DNA from: Protea cynaroides
Taxonomy: Eukaryota > Streptophyta > Magnoliopsida > Proteales > Proteaceae
Direction: 5' to 3'
DNA: 64,000 nt
Assembly (NCBI GenBank): GCA_028583415.1
Contig: CM053272.1
Span: forward strand, 46,852,685-46,916,684
Shown here: positions 36,767 to 50,294 of the stretch, piece after piece
How positions within the stretch are numbered: position 1 is the first letter of the stretch
Layout of the letters: each line of letters begins with the position of its first letter
Position numbers and translations under genes: made by a program
The notes under the pieces: model-generated
Seen by the model: only the letters and a program-made list of their open reading frames with translations
The model's database searches: none
Told to the model about the DNA's origin: nothing

Positions 36767-37955
36767 AATAGGGAGCATAGGGGCAACCAACATCTCCGGC
36801 ATACATTGGGAAGGACTCCTGCTGCTGTAGTACGCGAGGAAATGGTAATAGACTTATGCACCTTTATGTTAGTTTGTAAATTACATGTGCGCAATACATT
36901 TAGTAATTTAATTTTATGGGACACAGCAACGTGCAAATCCAAATCATGAACCTTTGACTCGAATTGAAATGTTCGAAGTGACCCACAGATCCAAAAAGAT
37001 TGGAAGATTTGCAAATGAGGAAACTGCAACAACTATGGTATGAAAATAGGTTTACATTTTTTTTAGTTAATGACCATTACTGATATCTTATGACATGACT
37101 TTATATGTTGCCTAAACACTTGTAGGCAAACCTATATGAGGGACTTCAAAAAAGGAGCCAGGACAGTCAAGCCGATTCAATAGTTCATGAAGAAGTATTT
37201 AGAGAGGTAATGGGACCAGAACATCATAGTAGAGTTCGGCTCATGGGCCCTACAGTAAAACCTAGGCAAATATATGGTACAAAGGCACAACAGTTTGAGC
37301 GTCAATCCCAAGAGATGCGGGAAATGAGGGAATTACTAAAAAGGCAGGAAAATCATATTGAAAGGCAAGGCCAAGTACTGGCGGGATTGTCCCAATAGTT
37401 CCACGATTTCTCAGACAAATTTAGAACATCAGAGACTCAATCACTATTACAGACTCAATGACCACCGTCACCTCTTTTGTATTGTATAAGGTATGTCGTG
37501 TCTGTAATTTTTTGTCAATTGTAATTCTTCTTATGCTCTTCTCTATTAATCCTCTCTCTAAACCCAACCCTAAACCCAAACTTTTTCTTCTATTACTGTT
37601 TTATTAATATTTCCAAGTGGTTAAGACCCATTAAGGGCAGTATGGAAGGTACCTCGAAGAGAATGGAGTTTTCTGGTCAAATGGTGATTGTATCTATTTT
37701 TATCTACCGATAAACCATTTCTTGAAAATGTTTTTGTGCTTATTCATGGATGTGAATGTAGATCAGGTGGCTGAGCTGGTTTGAGCTCGTGTGCTTGCTT
37801 GCTACTAGGGGACGTGCATGGTTTTATTGGTATTTCTTAAATAGTTCACATGATCAGGGCCTGGTGGTTAATGTTTGGTATTATCACACTTAGTTTTTTC
37901 AGTTGGCATATTTTTCTTGTTGATTGTTGATTAAATATGCTATATGATATTGCAG

Positions 37956-38032
37956 GGCAGCACAAACCTAGAGTCCATCAAAATCATTAAGAAGCCAGGA
38001 GGATCCTTGAGGGATTCATTTCTAGATGAAGG
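37956..38032 (+). pseudogene. CCT2: Captured exon of chaperonin gene CCT2 (TCP-1 beta)
   Basis: A clean exon lies between an acceptor (TATTGCAG, ending 37955) and a possible donor at 38033. It encodes GSTNLESIKIIKKPGGSLRD followed by SFLDEG. This matches the highly conserved segment '...STNLESIQIIKKPGGSLKDSFLDEGF' of CCT subunit beta, a subunit of the cytosolic chaperonin that folds actin and tubulin. No other CCT2 exons were found nearby. The next codon after the exon is a stop if the donor is not used. It is a gene fragment carried by the CACTA element. Confidence 0.85.
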
Positions 38033-38840
38033 GTAGATTATGAACATGAAACTTTCAAAGATATGTGTAGGGGATGCACTGCACATGAAATTTCTTGGTT
38101 TAATTGAAGTTACTATATTTTACTTTTCCTGTTATAAGTTTTCTCATCTATATGGTATTACCTATATCATGCTTAGTATAAAGACAACATAGTATTCCTT
38201 AACGTATAAGCTAGAATCTTATAATGCATCTTGAATAATGTTTCATTAGTCCAAATATGAAAATGATATAGAAAAAAAAAAAAGATGGAAGAGAAATTTG
38301 AGGAAATGAGTTAGCTCACTTGCTAGGGGGTAACTGGGCTCTGCTACATCTACATTGACAAACAAAAACTTCATCTCCAACCTGGAACCAGTGCATAAGC
38401 TTCACCTGAAAAAAGATAGCATTTACATGTCAATAGAAAACCTTTTTTTTTTTTTTTTTTTTTGAACAATTTAGTATTAAAGTAGTTGGCATACCGTGTT
38501 GCAATTTTAGTTGAAGAATATAATATCTTTGCCTCTAGCAAGGGAGTAGCTACCACATACTTATGATTTAAAAGTAGCTATTCCAATTAATTACTCTCGG
38601 AATTATCTCCCATTATCTCTTGACAACTCTTGACAATATGCTCTATACAAAATCAGGAAACTATAGCTAACGGTCACACGCACAGCATACACCAGCCTTC
38701 TCTTCTGGTGTTCTCTACCTAAATAGAAGAAAGTGACCAGGGGCTGGGGGCATGACAACTTCGACAAAACAAATATAATTATAATAGGTATTTTGAATGT
38801 GGATGGGGTACATTGAAGCAGAACAATAATACAAACCAGT
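38033..38840. other. CACTA interior between captured fragments
   Basis: Mostly AT-rich, intron-like DNA with a poly-T run at 38442-38463. A possible small minus-strand exon ends near 38405 ('MHWFQVGDEVFVCQ'-like) and may belong to the fragment at 38850-41760. Confidence 0.35.
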
Positions 38841-38849
38841 AGTGTTCTA

Positions 38850-41760
38850 AATTTCATAATCACTTGAGTTTTTGTGCCATGGCTGTTGTAGACAAAGTAG
38901 GATCCTTCTTCTGGGTTGGTCCCTAGGCCACTTATTGTTCCCAATAGAACTGTTGATCCAACCAATCCACCCCTAACTGGATCTCCATGTAAATTAAGAT
39001 AAACATAAATCTGGTCTAGAGAATCTTGGTCTAGAGCCTCATTCCAATAGCTTTTAGGAGGGGTCCTAGTTGTCACACCTCAATTCCGCACCATTCGGAA
39101 TGGTGTGATGAACCGTCAATAAATCAACGGTTTAACCAGGATCTCGAATAGGCTATCCCACATATGATAAACCAAAACATATTCCACATTAATTAGAGAT
39201 AATAAAGTAAACAGCGGAAGTCTTACAGATAATGAACTGAGGTCTAATCATGATAAATAATTAATATTCTATTTATTTTCAAATAACCAAAACATAACTT
39301 AATACATATTACAATATCAAAATACGAAGTCTAAACACTAAAGTATCCACAGTTGAAACGCTCTCTTAACGAACCATGTTCGTTCTCCACAGCTTGCTCA
39401 TTCATAGCCTCCACCCGTTCATATGTTGGCGTGTCGACATAATCTTCAATCGTAATACCTGCAACATCAGAAACTAAAAAGAATTGCACGTGCGAGGGTC
39501 AGCTCTACTTGAGCTCAGTGAGAAAACAAAACAATGCAACAAACATATGCATGCATTCATTCATATCTTTGGTCTGGTATATAAGTTTGCAATTTGCTAT
39601 AGAAAGGTTCGGTGGCCGCCTCACCTCTATGCACAGGGTGTGAAGGGCCGCCCAAAGGTTAACGTTTATTGTCGTCCCCATCCACCCTACCATGGAATAG
39701 AGATAGAGCTAAAGTGCTGAGGCCCGGCCTATGACATTTCCCCTGATACTCTACCCATACCAACACGTAAGCCCCTGTTGGCAAGGGCTTGCAAACTGGG
39801 CTCGCAACTAACCAATCCTAATTTCAAACGGTGTATCCAAGGCCTCACCCCAGCATCCCTCAATACGTTCATAGAGATAGAGCTAAGGCCCCCCGGCAGA
39901 GTCAGAGACTACACGGTCCGAGATCACCTCCCCTGATACTCTACGACGTAATAATTCTGCTAAGGTAATGGCGATATGACGATGTCAGTGGACAAGACTT
40001 GAGTTAGAGATAGAGCTAGAGTGCTGAGGCTCGGCCTATGACACCCCCCCTGATACTCACTCGCATCAAGCACACTAACGACACACATACATTCACATGC
40101 CTATTCCTATCATCATCATCATCATCATGTTATAAATAATAAATTTAAATATGCATGAACAGTAATAATAGAAATATTTGATGACATGTTGAATGCACAT
40201 ACAAGCATACACGCATAGAATCAGTCATGGCATCGGACTCAATAAATAAAAATAGTTTATTATTAACCAATTAGTTTAGGTCTTGTTCCCTCACCTTTGC
40301 TTGATTGTAGATCCTCTTTCAAGCTTTAAGAATCACTTTTATATCAATAGGAAATCCTAACAAGTCGATAGATTTTAGTTAGAATTCATTCTGATAATTC
40401 TAGGCTTGCTGTTAAGTGGGGGTAGCAGGACGGGTAGCAGTTTTCTGTGACCCCCTAGGGTAGGGTAGATGCCAGGGACGGATGTTCCATCGACCCTGGG
40501 TGCGACCACCCCTTTCCTGGGCTTCCCGAATGCTGGGGGTCGATGCTAGGGTCGGATGTTCCATCGACCCTAGGTGCGACCCCCCGTTGTTTGAGTCGAG
40601 AATTTCATCATACAGTTTATTCTTTCATGTTTGGGTCCTATGGCTTACTTCCACAATCCATTCTATGCTTGTTCTATGGCTTAAAACTCTAGGTTTCTTC
40701 CTTACTTTGCCTATCATGATTTTCTCCGTGGATTTCATTGAAATCCTCCCATGGATGAATGATTTGGGTTTCTCCTAAGTCATACCCTCTTCATGAATCA
40801 TTCTAGGCTCCTAAATAAATCATGGAGAATGTATTCATACCTTAGGTTTGCTGAGATTCAGAGTTTCCTCTGAATTTCCTCCTCCTTCGTCTTCTTTTTC
40901 AATTCTCCTTCTCTTCTCCTTCTCTTCCTTCTCTTCTTTTCTCCCAATCCAATTAGGGTTGTAAAAGGAGTGAAAGAGGCTTAGGGACGTCCTATTTATA
41001 GAGTAAAACCTCCCAAAATAAGTCCCATTGAGTTTAGGAAAGGTTCACATTGAAATTAGGAAAGTTTCCTAATTTTTGATTCGTGCTATTTTTGCTATTT
41101 TCCGGGGGTCGATGGTAGGAGGTCAATGGGGGGGTCGGACAATTCAAGACCCCTGCGACCCCTAGACCAAAAAGTCACGGGTCGGATAGGGGGTAGACCC
41201 TGCCTGTTTAGGCATGCGACCCTACCCTCATTTTGACTGTTTTTGAGTAAAATTTCATATTGGGTCTTGGGTTTCTTCACACACTTGGTCCACTTGGCTT
41301 GACCATGATGTGTAGACCGATCATGACACGAAATGTAAGGTTAGGCCGGATTCGTGGCGTGCGGGTCTTACACTAGTAGCCACAACAATCACTTTTCCAG
41401 AAACATGCAATTCTAGATCTTTATAAACATCTGTTACAAAATCTTTGTGAGGTTTTGGGTGCTTCCATGGGACCTCTGAGTTATTCAAAATCCCAGATCT
41501 CATTGAGGTTGTTGCCTACTACCCAGTTTGAGGCATCCCAAAAAAGCATGGACATAAAAGAAGTCAGTTTTTCAGAGTGAGAAAATGATAATTCAGGAAC
41601 CTTGTCGACTAGGTATACAACTCCGAAAAGGTCACGCCCTGAAACCAAGTGCAGCACCTCAGGAGTTCCATATTCAAACCTTTCCTCAGCTTCAAAACGG
41701 TTAGGAAGAAGGTCCATTGACTCGATGACAGGGCCATAATTTTTGTGATAATATTTCACT
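38850..41760 (-). pseudogene. Captured gene fragment of unknown identity, split by LTR L4
   Basis: Minus-strand pieces 41760-41373 and 39065-38850 join exactly across L4 when one TSD copy is removed: '...DLELHVSGKVIVVAT' continues as 'RTPPKSYWNEALDQDSL...'. The protein-like text includes ESMDLLPNRFEAEERFEYG, DLFGVVYLVDKVPE, and GGLVGSTVLLGTISGLGTNP. A one-base frameshift lies near 41485. Codon composition and clean continuity argue for a former exon of a host gene, but I cannot name the family. Confidence 0.6.
39071..41372 (-). mobile_element. Solo LTR L4, 2302 bp
   Basis: Plus-strand ends are TGTCACACCTC and GGTCTTACA, with a perfect TSD CTAGT (39066-39070 and 41373-41377). Motif patches at 40430-40590 and 41100-41230 use TAGGGTCG/CGACCCTA, as in L1 and unlike L2, L3 or L6. 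Confidence 0.93.
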
Positions 41761-41769
41761 TATAGCAAA

Positions 41770-43811
<2,042 letters not shown>

Positions 43812-44190
43812 ATTTTTGCCTACGGTAAAATATTTTCCGTTGGTAAATATTTTTTTTACCCACGAAAATTCAGTTTTCGTTGGTAAATATACACATTTAT
43901 ACCCACGGAAGCTGAATTTCCATGGGCAAAAATGTAGTATTTTATTTGACGGTAATACATTATCCGTCGGTAATTATAGACATTTTGCCAAACGAAAATT
44001 TATTCTCATTGGTAAATATCAAAAACTTTAACCACGGGAACTCCGTTTCCGTGGCTAAAATTATAATATTTAGCCACAGGAATTTATTTTCGATTGGGAA
44101 AAATGTAAATTTATACCCACGGCCGCTATGCCGATGGAAACGGTCCGTTGGTAAATATAAATGACGACGGAAACATATTTTTGGCTGAAC
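43812..44190. repeat. Right subterminal repeat array of the CACTA element
   Basis: Imperfect repeats of 'ACCCACGRAARYTSARTTTYC' type (variable), with GGTAAATAT linkers in both orientations, mirror the left array at 25590-25990. Confidence 0.75.
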
Positions 44191-44205
44191 ATTGTTGTAG
44201 TGCTT

Positions 44206-46496
44206 AATGAAGCAATGACCTTTTGAACAAGTGTGGAGTCAGTACCAATTAATACAATATCATCAACATATATCAAGATATACATGCAATGCTAGCCACT
44301 TTTGTAAATAAACAATGATGTGTCAGTCTTGGAGCCTTCAAATCCCAGTGATAGTAAGAAGCGGTTGAGACAATGGAACCAAGCACGAAAGACCTGTTTC
44401 AAACCGTATAAAGACTTGTGAAGCTTGTAGATATGATTGGGGCGATCGACATCCACAAAACCAGTTGGTTCTGACATATAGACATTTTCAAAAAGGGTGC
44501 CATGAAAAAATGCATTACTGACATCTAGTTATTGTATATCCCATTGATTGCATGTGGCAATGGCAAGTACAGTACATACAGTAGTTGGTTTGACAATGGG
44601 GCTAAAGGTCTCTGTATAGTCAAGACCCCCTTGCTGATTATATTCTTTAGCCATTAACGAGTTTTGTATCACTATATACTCCCATCAGCCTTTCTCTTGA
44701 TTCGAAATATCCATTTTGATCCCACAAAATTGGGATTAGGAGATGGTGGAACAAGACTCCATGTTGCATTTTGTAAAAGTGCATTAAATTCAGTCATCAT
44801 AGCAGTTCTCTAATAGGCCGATTTGTTCGCTTTAGAGAACGAGGTAGGTTCGGTTTCCATATGGCACAGATGGGTCGACGGCAAAGGATACCATGAAGAG
44901 GGCTTGGGATTTGGCCTTAATGTCATATGGTGAGTTCGACGAGTGCCTTTAACTGGAGTTGGAGGATCTATACAAAGAGGGATAAAGCAACCTGCATTTG
45001 TTGGGTCAGTAGAGATAATACCCATTTGCGGTGAGTGGGGAGTGGGGAGTAGGGAGGAGGAGTATAGTGTCATTGGGTGGAGTTATATTAATAGGAAGTG
45101 GGGTAGTGGGGATAGTGGGGGTGGGAGGGTGAGGTGGTGTAGTGTCATTGAGGGGAGTGAGAATAATAGGAAGTGGGGTAGTGGGGATGGGGTGGGGGGG
45201 TGGGGGGGTTGGTGTACCTGTAGAAGTGGAGACCGAGGCACTGAAGGTGCTGTCTGTGGTGTCCTCAAGGGTGGAATCGAGCTAAGTGCATGAGTGATAG
45301 TAAACCAAGGGTCGAAAGAGGTGGGTTCAGGAGTTTGAACTGAAGGACCTGTAGCAAAAGGAAAGAGATTTTCATTAAAATTCACATGTCTTGCTATATA
45401 CAATTGATCGGATTTTAAATCCAAGCACTGATAGCCAATGTGCATGGGACTGTAGCCAAGAAATAAAGATGGAATGGTACAAAAATTAAATTTTGCAGAA
45501 TTGTAAGGACAAAGAAGAGGGTAAGTTGTACACCCAAAAACTCTCAAGAATTTGTAACTAAGCGTACGCTTGTGAAGAATTTGAAAAGGAGAGATATTAT
45601 TTAAAAGAGGGGTCGGCATTTGGTTTATAAGAAATGTTGTCGTTTGAAAAGCGGGATCTTAGAATTTAAGGGGAAGGGAGGCATGAGCAAAAAGAGTCAG
45701 ACCAGTATCGACAATATGTCGAATTTTTCATTCAACTAACCCATTTTGCTAATGGTTGTGAGGACATGCTACCCGATGCATTATACCACATGAATTAGGA
45801 TAGGAATTTAATTTTTGAAATTCGCCACCCCAGTTTGATTTTAGTGCCTTAATAAATGTAGAGAATTGATTTTCCACTAATTTCTTGAATTGCATAAAAA
45901 TAGTAGATACAAATTATCTTTTATTCAAAGGGAAATACCAAGTGTACTTGGAAAAATCATCTACAAATATAAGAAAAAAATAGTGGTTCATGGTTGTAGA
46001 AGGGAAGAGAGCCAAACCACAAACATCGGTGAAAATAAGTTGAAGAGGAGCAGTGCTGATTAGAATCTTTGAGCTTTTCTCATGTAGCAAGCTTGACATT
46101 TATTGACTAATGAAGTGAAGGAGGGTAGAGAACAAGAAGATAGGAGCTCTTGAACCGTACAGGGTTGTGTATGACCCAAGCATGCGTGCCAGGCATATGC
46201 AGAACTGATGAAGTACTGGAAACCGTGTAAGCAGAGGGAGGAATGGAGGAATGCAAGCTTGGCAGTCGATTGAGCCCATCCTTAAGTTGATTGTGGAGGA
46301 GCACCTTCTTGGTTACCTGATCCTTTACAAAGAAATGGGTGGGATGAAATTCAAAGAAACACTTGTTATCCTTAGTAAATTGGTAAACAAATAACAAACA
46401 TTTGGTTATGGTGGGAACATGTAAATTGTGAGAAAAATGAAATGAAGAGGTGGGAGTAAAAGATAGAGTGGACGAACCAATATTGCAAATGGGTAA
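44206..46496 (-). pseudogene. Copia element 3, middle part: GAG-pre-integrase, integrase, RT start
   Basis: Minus-strand pieces: GAG-pre-integrase (46107-46496, 'NIGSSTLSF', 'LLHNQLKDGL'); integrase core (45914-46099, 'LIFTDVCG', 'FVDDFSKYTW'); integrase C-part (45083-45619, 'FGCTTYPLL', 'FLGYSPMHIGYQCLD'); and RT (44206-44790, 'KLHKSLYGLKQ', 'YVDDIVLIG'). Frameshifts and stops abound. RT is interrupted at 44206 by the CACTA element and continues at 25582 and below. Confidence 0.88.
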
Positions 46497-48782
46497 TGTC
46501 ACACCTCAATTCTGGATTAATCAGAATATTGTGATAAACCGTCAATAAACCAACGGTTCAATCAAGATCTCATTTAGGTAGTACCCACCATATCAACCAC
46601 ACACACATTCCACAGTAATAATCAGAGATAATAAATAAATAAGCGAAAGTCTTTATAATTAATGAACTGAGTATCTAACCGTGATAAATAAATATTTAAT
46701 CCAGTTATCTCCAAGTAACTTAATACATAAAATAAAATAATCAATTATATTTCTATTAACTAAAATATAACTAAACTAATCAAAGACGCATTGATTGCAC
46801 TCGCATGAAGGATCATGCGCATCTTAGACAGCTTCTACGTCCATAGCCGCCATGTGTCCATACAACGGTGCGTTCACGTTATCTTCTACAATAGGACCTG
46901 CATCATCAACTAAAAATATTAGACGTCGAAAGGGTGAGCACACATCACAGCTCAGTGAGCAAACAAAATAATACAACAAACATATGGATGCATTCAATTC
47001 ATATCTTTGGTCTGGTTTTTAAGTTTGCAATATGTTATATAAAGGATTGACGGCCACCGCACCTCTATATACGAGTGTGTGAATTCGTCCAATGGATCAA
47101 ACACCATTGCCGTCCCACATGCACCCACTATGGAATAGAGATAGAGCTAAAGTGTCTGGATCAAACACCTCCAACACTTCCCCTGATGCCCTACCCATAC
47201 CAATACGTAAGCCTCTATTGGTGAGGGCTTGCAAACTGGGCTCACAATTAATCAATCCTAAATGTCATCCAGTGTATCTAAGGCCTCACCCCAGCATCCC
47301 TCAATATATACGTCCATAGAGATAGAGCTAAGGCCCCCCGACAGAGTCAATGACCACACGGTCAGAGACCACCTCCCTTGATGCTCTACGACGTAATAGT
47401 TCTGCTAAGGTAATTACGATACAACAATGTCAATGGGCAAGACTTGAATAGAGATAGAGCTAGAGTCTAGTGGCCAGGTCAAAGACTACAATGCCACGTC
47501 CTCCCCCTGATGCTCCACTCGCATTCAACATACTAACCACACACACATAGTCACATACCTATTCCTAGCATCACCAATCAACATGGTAGCAAATAAACAA
47601 AAATAAATATGCATGAACAGTAATAACAGTAATATTGGATGACATGTGAGATGCACATTACAAGCATACAAGCATAGAATCAATCATAAAATTGGATTCA
47701 ATAAAATAATAATTTATTATTATCCAATAATTAGTTTAGGTCTTGTTCTCTCATCTGTTAGCAAAACTTGATCTCCTTCCAAGCCTTGTAATTCTCTTTG
47801 AATCAATTTAATGACCTAAAAGTTGTATAAATTTAAGTTAGGATTCATGGCAATGTGTTACAGTAGTCGAAAATCAAAACAAATCACTGATAGGTGTCTG
47901 ATAGGCCATATGGTCGCATGCTATCTTGACCTTACCAAATACGATCGATACCCTATGGTAGCACTATATGCGACCATACGTTTTCTGAATTCTTCCCGAA
48001 TAGCTATAGTCGATACTATGGTCTCCTATGGTCGATCTATGGTCGACCGTAGCTACGACCATACGATTACTGATCAGAACATACTTTTTATCTGACCTCT
48101 TCCTCTTGGCTCCTCAGTAGGGTCCTTCCTAATGAATAATTAACTGATTACTCTAATCCATTCTCTATGGTCTCCTCTTGAGGTTTGCTCAGAGAATCCC
48201 ATAATTGAATCTTTACATTAGGTTTGGTATTACAATTTACACTAGACTTGTAATCTTGATGTTCTAAGGCTACAGAGATAAGGTTCATACCTTACTTGTT
48301 GCAGGGAATCAGTAGAACTCTTCTCTTAGCCTTCTCCTTAGTTTTCTCTCCTTCTCCTTCTCTTCCTTATCTTCCTTTAGGGTTTGCTAAAGTTCCAAAA
48401 GAGCAAAAAAGAGTTGAGGGACGTCCTTTATATAGAGAGAAACCTTCCATATAGATTTCTCTAATATTAGGAAAGTGACCCCCCCCCCTAATTTGGAAAG
48501 TTTCCAACTCGGAGTCTGGTTTTGGGGTCGTACGGTAAGAAGGTATGGTCTCATAATCCGTTTATCATACGGTCACTATTTGTATGGTCTTTATTTCTTG
48601 TCGTATGGCCGACCATACCTACCTAGGTAGTTGACCATACACTTGATTCTAAGTGTTTTTTAGTCGATTCTCATACCTGGTCTTGTGGTCCATCTTCACA
48701 CGGCTGGTCCACTTGATCCAGCAATGATGGGAAGACCTGACACGACACGGTTAGACCGGATTAGTGGAGTGTGGCTCTTACA
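46497..48782 (-). mobile_element. Solo LTR L5, 2286 bp
   Basis: Plus-strand ends are TGTCACACCTC and GGCTCTTACA, with a perfect TSD GGTAA (46492-46496 and 48783-48787). It splits copia element 3 between the protease and GAG-pre-integrase coding parts. Motif patches at 47880-48070 and 48530-48660 use a third variant, ATGGTCG/CGACCATA. Confidence 0.93.
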
Positions 48783-49880
48783 GGTAATCCTACTCCATTA
48801 CCAAAACATAAAGAACCATTACCAGTATATTTGTTGGAGAGATGCAAGTTCTCTAGGTCAAGAGTGATATGATGTGTGGCAGCTGTGACTGGAAACCATT
48901 CTGGCATAAGAGGACCTGGAGTTGGAAGCAAACCCGTCATGTGGGCCGAGGGTGGACTAGTGGAGCCAGCGGAGCTAGAGTAATGATAGTAACATTTCGC
49001 CATAGTGGGATTGAATTTGCCACATGTCTGGCAATGCTTGCAACCAGATTTATTATTGGATTGCCAACAAAATCGAGAGCTTGAGGTATTAGGCTGAGTC
49101 GCCTAAGGATGAGTCGGTGGTGGGCCAAAAAATTGAAGAGTTCATGGTGCTTAAATTTACCAAAATGACACTCTGAGCAGTCTGGAGCCGAGCCTCATGA
49201 CTCAGAAGGAGTCGATGGAGAGAGTGAAATGGTAAAGCTTCAAACTTGGTGGCCAAAGCAGCAATGGTGTCGTTGTAATCGGCGCCAAGGTTGCAGAAGA
49301 TAATAACATTCAACTCCTCAACAGATAGAGGTTTATTAGATGTGGCTAGTTGATCAGCAATATATTTGACTTCCCGTAGATACTCAAAAATGGATTTGGT
49401 ACCTCTGGAAGTACTCTAGAGTTGAATGTAAAGTTGTAGAATACTCGTATAAGAGTGTTCCGAATGCTGACTGAAGTGCGGATCAAACCTCAGCAGCGGT
49501 GGATAGCTCCATGACATAGGGAAGTACTTTCGGTGAGAGGGAAGAAATAAGCTATCTTAAGACCATTTGGTCAGTGCGAATCAAATCATCATAAGCAGAA
49601 GTATCAGTAGGTGTGGAAGTGGTGACCACAACAAAGGAAGTGCTCGATGAAGTAGCAATGGCTGTTGTAAGGGATTCAGTCGTAAGAGGAGGACAGATGT
49701 TGGTGCCATCGACATAGCTGAGAAAATCATGGCTGTGGAGAAGGGGCAGCGGCTGCATTTTCTAGTGGAGATAATTATCGGCATTCAATTTGAGGGTAAG
49801 ATGGTGGTGCACATTTGGGGGAGATGGGTGTGAGGAAGTTGCAGAAACGGAAGACATGTTACCAGGTTGGGAACAAAGAT
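48783..49880 (-). pseudogene. Copia element 3, 5' part: gag and protease
   Basis: Minus-strand gag ('MQPLPLLHSHDFLSYVDGT' at 49758 downward) is followed by a damaged zinc knuckle (CQTCGKFNPTMAKC, His replaced by Asn) near 49010. Next is a protease site reading WFPVTAATHHIT where DTGA or DSGA is expected, then 'GNGVGLP', which continues across L5 into 'ICNIGSS'. Many stops are present. Confidence 0.85.
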
Positions 49881-49892
49881 CGTCTGATACCA
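49881..49892 (-). other. Primer-binding site of copia element 3
   Basis: On the minus strand TGGTATCAGACG directly follows the 5' LTR, matching initiator-Met tRNA for its first ten bases. Confidence 0.8.
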
Positions 49893-50133
49893 TGTTAAGA
49901 GAGAAGAAACAAAAAGTTTTCAAATAATTCTCCGTATCCATTCACTCTTGGATTGGGTAGTCTATAGATGTATTTTGAATACAAGTTTGAATGATGTTGA
50001 GTTTGTTTCAACTTCTATCCTATTCTTAAGGAAATACAGTTCGGCTAAACTACTGTAACAATTTGTCCAACGGACTCTCAAATTCAAATGTTTTACAAAC
50101 AGGATATTCCTATTGTATGTTATATCCTTAACA
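49893..50133 (-). repeat. 5' LTR of copia element 3 (241 bp)
   Basis: It is bounded by TGTTAAGAGAG and ATCCTTAACA (plus strand) and is about 95% identical to the left LTR at 24433-24666. The GGAGG that follows is one copy of the proposed TSD. Confidence 0.9.
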
Positions 50134-50294
50134 GGAGGGACTTCAGCCGTGATACAAGGTTGGAGTTTATTTAGTACGCATATCAATACATAGGTATGCA
50201 TGTTAGTTGAATTCCATAGTCTGGCCGATCACAACAGAAAGGACTAGACAACAATAAGAAAGGATTTTTTTTTCTCATATAGTTCGTACAAGAT

